Shown: positions 5,667 through 7,378 of the stretch, piece by piece
How the letters are laid out: the number at the start of each line of letters is the position of its first letter
Position numbering within the stretch: the first letter of the stretch is position 1
Source: Bacillota bacterium
Lineage (GTDB): Bacteria; Bacillota; Bacilli; Tumebacillales; Effusibacillaceae
NCBI GenBank assembly: GCA_020059765.1
Contig: JAGVBM010000098.1
Location: 1 to 7,378, forward strand
DNA: 7,378 nucleotides
Direction of reading: 5' to 3'
Program-made: the position numbers and the translations under genes
The notes under the pieces: model-generated
Database searches by the model: none
Told to the model about the DNA's origin: nothing
The model's input: the letters and a program-made list of their open reading frames with translations, nothing else

Positions 5667-6683
5667 ATGACACTATCTGATCAAAATCAGCGTCCATTAA
5701 GAGATTTGCGTATGTCGGTCACCGATCGGTGCAATTTTCGATGCCGATATTGCATGCCACCTGAAATTTTTGGTCCCGATTATCCATTTTTACAGCAGGA
5801 TCAACTGCTTGATTTTGACGAGATGTTTCGTTTGGCACGAATTTTCGCCGGTGTGGGGGTTCGCAAGATCCGTATAACCGGCGGCGAACCGTTGCTGCGT
5901 CCCAATTTGCATCAATTGATTGGGAGACTGGTTGGAATTGAGGGCATCGAAGATATCGCAATGACCACGAACGGAGTTCTCCTCGCCAAACAAGCGGAAC
6001 AATTGAAGGCTGCCGGTTTGCGGCGCGTTACTGTCAGTCTGGATTCTCTGGACGATGAACGATTCGGATACATGAACGGAAGAGGGGTCGGAGTCCAAAC
6101 TGTGCTTGAAGGTATTGCGGCGGCCGAACGCGCTGGACTTCAAGTGAAGATCAACATGGTTGTACAAAGAGGAATCAACGAACAAGATATCATTCCGATG
6201 GCTTCTCACTTCAGGGAAACGAACCACATTCTCCGTTTTATCGAATACATGGATGTGGGAAATACAAACGGATGGAAAATGGACAAAGTGGTCTCCAAGC
6301 AAGAGATCTTGCACATGATCAATGAAGTAATGCCGTTGGAATCGATCCCCGGGAATTATAGCGGGGAAGTGGCCACCCGGTTCCTGTATAAAGGGACAAC
6401 GAAAGAGATCGGCATCATTTCGTCAGTTACTGACGCATTTTGTTCGACATGCACCCGTGCGCGTTTATCCGCAGAAGGTCACTTATACACCTGTTTATTT
6501 GCCACAAAAGGTCATGATTTACGGGCCCATCTTCGAGCAGGCGTCTCGGATCAAGCGATAGAGGACATGATCAAAGGGGTCTGGGGATTAAGAATGGATC
6601 GATATTCGGAAGAACGACACGAAATCATGCAGAGAAATATCAAACGAAACAGCAAAATCGAGATGTCCTATATCGGAGGATAA
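5667..6683 (+). CDS. moaA: GTP 3',8-cyclase (radical SAM), molybdenum cofactor biosynthesis protein A
   Basis: MoaA converts GTP to 3',8-cyclo-GTP using a 5'-deoxyadenosyl radical, the first step of molybdenum cofactor synthesis, in the cytosol; MoaC then makes cyclic pyranopterin monophosphate. The 338-residue length is normal. Visible signatures are the SAM cluster motif TDRCNFRCRYCMP (Cys22, Cys26, Cys29), ITGGEPLLR (GGEP 72-75), MTTNG, VSLDSLD, the second [4Fe-4S] site FCSTCTRARLS with Cys259 and Cys262 plus Cys276 (LYTCLF), and the C-terminal Gly-Gly tail (MSYIGG) needed for activity in the family. All key residues are present. Start: ATG 5667 has AAAGGG (5652-5657) 9 nt upstream. The frame extends back to TTG 5541, but that would pre-date transcription. 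It stands alone here, without moaB/C/D/E or moeA, and is divergent from cydAB. A shared anaerobic or low-oxygen role is inferred from context. Confidence 0.96.
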   Translation: MTLSDQNQRPLRDLRMSVTDRCNFRCRYCMPPEIFGPDYPFLQQDQLLDFDEMFRLARIFAGVGVRKIRITGGEPLLRPNLHQLIGRLVGIEGIEDIAMTTNGVLLAKQAEQLKAAGLRRVTVSLDSLDDERFGYMNGRGVGVQTVLEGIAAAERAGLQVKINMVVQRGINEQDIIPMASHFRETNHILRFIEYMDVGNTNGWKMDKVVSKQEILHMINEVMPLESIPGNYSGEVATRFLYKGTTKEIGIISSVTDAFCSTCTRARLSAEGHLYTCLFATKGHDLRAHLRAGVSDQAIEDMIKGVWGLRMDRYSEERHEIMQRNIKRNSKIEMSYIGG

Positions 6684-6744
6684 ACCAGAGGACCCGTGTG
6701 CAAATCGCCCAATTCATTTTTGGTACGGTATTATTTGTTCCTTT

Positions 6745-6778
6745 CTTGTAAAATAGTATAGGAGACTCATTTTACAAG
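6745..6778. repeat. Perfect 10-bp inverted repeat upstream of the acyl-CoA ligase gene
   Basis: CTTGTAAAAT (6745-6754) and ATTTTACAAG (6769-6778) are exact reverse complements separated by 14 nt. A weak promoter, TTGTTC (6735-6740), 16 bp, TATAGG (6757-6762), would place its -10 between the arms, which suits an operator. There is no T-run after the second arm, so it is not a standard terminator. The rest of 6684-6903 shows only AT-rich spacer and an orphan GAGAGGAG (6781-6788) with no usable start codon behind it. Confidence 0.55.
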
Positions 6779-6903
6779 CGGAGAGGAGAATCCCATTTGA
6801 AATAGCTGAATCTTCGCGACGAACACATAATCTTCCGACAAAACCTCTATTCCGGTGGCGTTCATCTATGCCAAAATTGGATTTGTAGACGGGGAGTGAA
6901 AAC

Positions 6904-7378
6904 ATGATCTTACGAACGGGGTTTCTCAATGCGATACGGAACTTTCCCAATCGAATCGCAATCATAGACGGTGATGCGCGGTTCACGTATCGTGAATTCG
7001 GTGAACGAGTGCAGCGTCTGGCAGGGAGTTTGCAAGAGATGGGCGTACATAAAGGAGACCGGGTAGGTTTGCTGATGTTGAACAGTTTTCACTACCTGGA
7101 AATTTATTATGCCAGTTTCTTGATCGGTGCGGTGGTCGTGCCGTTAAACTTTCGACTGTCAGGGTCAGAAGTGTCCTTTATCTTGCGGGATGCAGGTGTC
7201 AAGGTTCTGTTTTACCATCGGGAATTTCAACAGCTTATCAATTTGTTTCGAACGGATCTTGCTTCGATTGAACAGTATGTTTTGGCTGAACTTGAACCGA
7301 TTGCTGCATCCGATGCCGTTTTCTACGAAGATTTAATTGACCGGGCAGCTGCATGGAAAGAGGTGGATCTCTCCGAGA
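6904..7378 (+). CDS. Acyl-CoA synthetase / AMP-dependent ligase, N-terminal part (runs off the window)
   Basis: 158 codons of an ANL-superfamily (AMP-binding) enzyme, which activates a carboxylic acid to acyl-AMP with ATP and then to the CoA thioester. The N-terminal pattern is clear: an opening helix FLNAIRNFPNRIAIIDGD, FTYREFGERVQRLAGSLQ (about 27-44), GVHKGDRVGLLMLNSFHYLEIYYA (47-70) and IGAVVVPLNFRLSGSEVSFIL (74-94). This matches class I long- and medium-chain fatty-acid-CoA ligases of the FadD/LcfB kind. The ATP-binding SGTTGxPKG loop and the substrate pocket lie beyond the window, so the chain length or acid cannot be stated. The start is ATG 6904 with GGGGAG (6891-6896) 7 nt upstream. 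The inverted repeat at 6745-6778 may be its operator. Confidence 0.9.
   Translation, partial: MILRTGFLNAIRNFPNRIAIIDGDARFTYREFGERVQRLAGSLQEMGVHKGDRVGLLMLNSFHYLEIYYASFLIGAVVVPLNFRLSGSEVSFILRDAGVKVLFYHREFQQLINLFRTDLASIEQYVLAELEPIAASDAVFYEDLIDRAAAWKEVDLSE

Noticed and set aside
5790..6314. 174-codon minus-strand frame inside moaA
   Set aside because: It is a shadow of the moaA reading frame; the protein has no recognisable domain and the plus-strand frame carries all MoaA motifs.
6780..6903. Open frame after GAGAGGAG (6781-6788) leading to the ligase start
   Set aside because: The frame begins immediately after an in-frame TAG and has no ATG/GTG/TTG at a usable distance from that purine-rich site.

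Overview
The window looks like chromosomal DNA from a spore-forming, Gram-positive Bacillota. The Shine-Dalgarno sequences are strong (up to AAAGGAGGT), TTG and GTG starts occur, the sigma-A-like promoters are AT-rich, the sensor kinase has a KinA-like H box, and the cytochrome bd genes resemble the Bacillus YthA/YthB type. An Alicyclobacillaceae-like relative (Effusibacillus/Tumebacillus type) would fit, but that is an impression and not a placement. There is no sign of phage, an insertion sequence, CRISPR or rRNA/tRNA. This is mostly ordinary core or near-core genome.

Layout, left to right. Bases 1-105 hold the C-terminal end of a membrane permease resembling the ArsB/NhaD/SLC13 type. Bases 106-494 form a regulatory stretch containing a complete miniature gene: a sigma-H-like promoter, a perfect 12-bp palindrome, a near-ideal ribosome binding site, a 26-codon ORF for a one-helix membrane peptide (289-369) and a rho-independent terminator. 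A sigma-A-like promoter follows for a 706-residue membrane sensor histidine kinase (495-2615) with two PAS domains and no adjacent response regulator. A thioredoxin-like protein with a CSVC motif comes next (2689-3018). It converges on the cytochrome bd operon, which lies on the minus strand (cydB 3036-4082, cydA 4096-5436), and a bidirectional terminator-like hairpin overlaps the cydB stop codon. Divergent from cydA is moaA (5667-6683), the first enzyme of molybdenum cofactor synthesis. After a 220-bp gap with a perfect 10-bp inverted repeat, an acyl-CoA synthetase (AMP-binding family) starts at 6904 and runs off the window.

Working together: cydAB supplies a quinol oxidase for low-oxygen respiration. 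MoaA feeds the molybdoenzymes (nitrate reductase, formate dehydrogenase and similar) typical of the same physiological state. The kinase is an orphan of the kind that feeds the sporulation phosphorelay. Three exact copies of the Spo0A-box core TGTCGAA lie in intergenic DNA (two before the small gene, one between cydA and moaA), which would fit transition-state control, though such short motifs also occur by chance.

The most interesting item is the 26-codon gene, which has all the signals of a real independent transcription unit yet matches no family I recognise. Start codons of the kinase, cydA, cydB and moaA were chosen from ribosome binding sites and promoters and are all internal to the longest possible frames.
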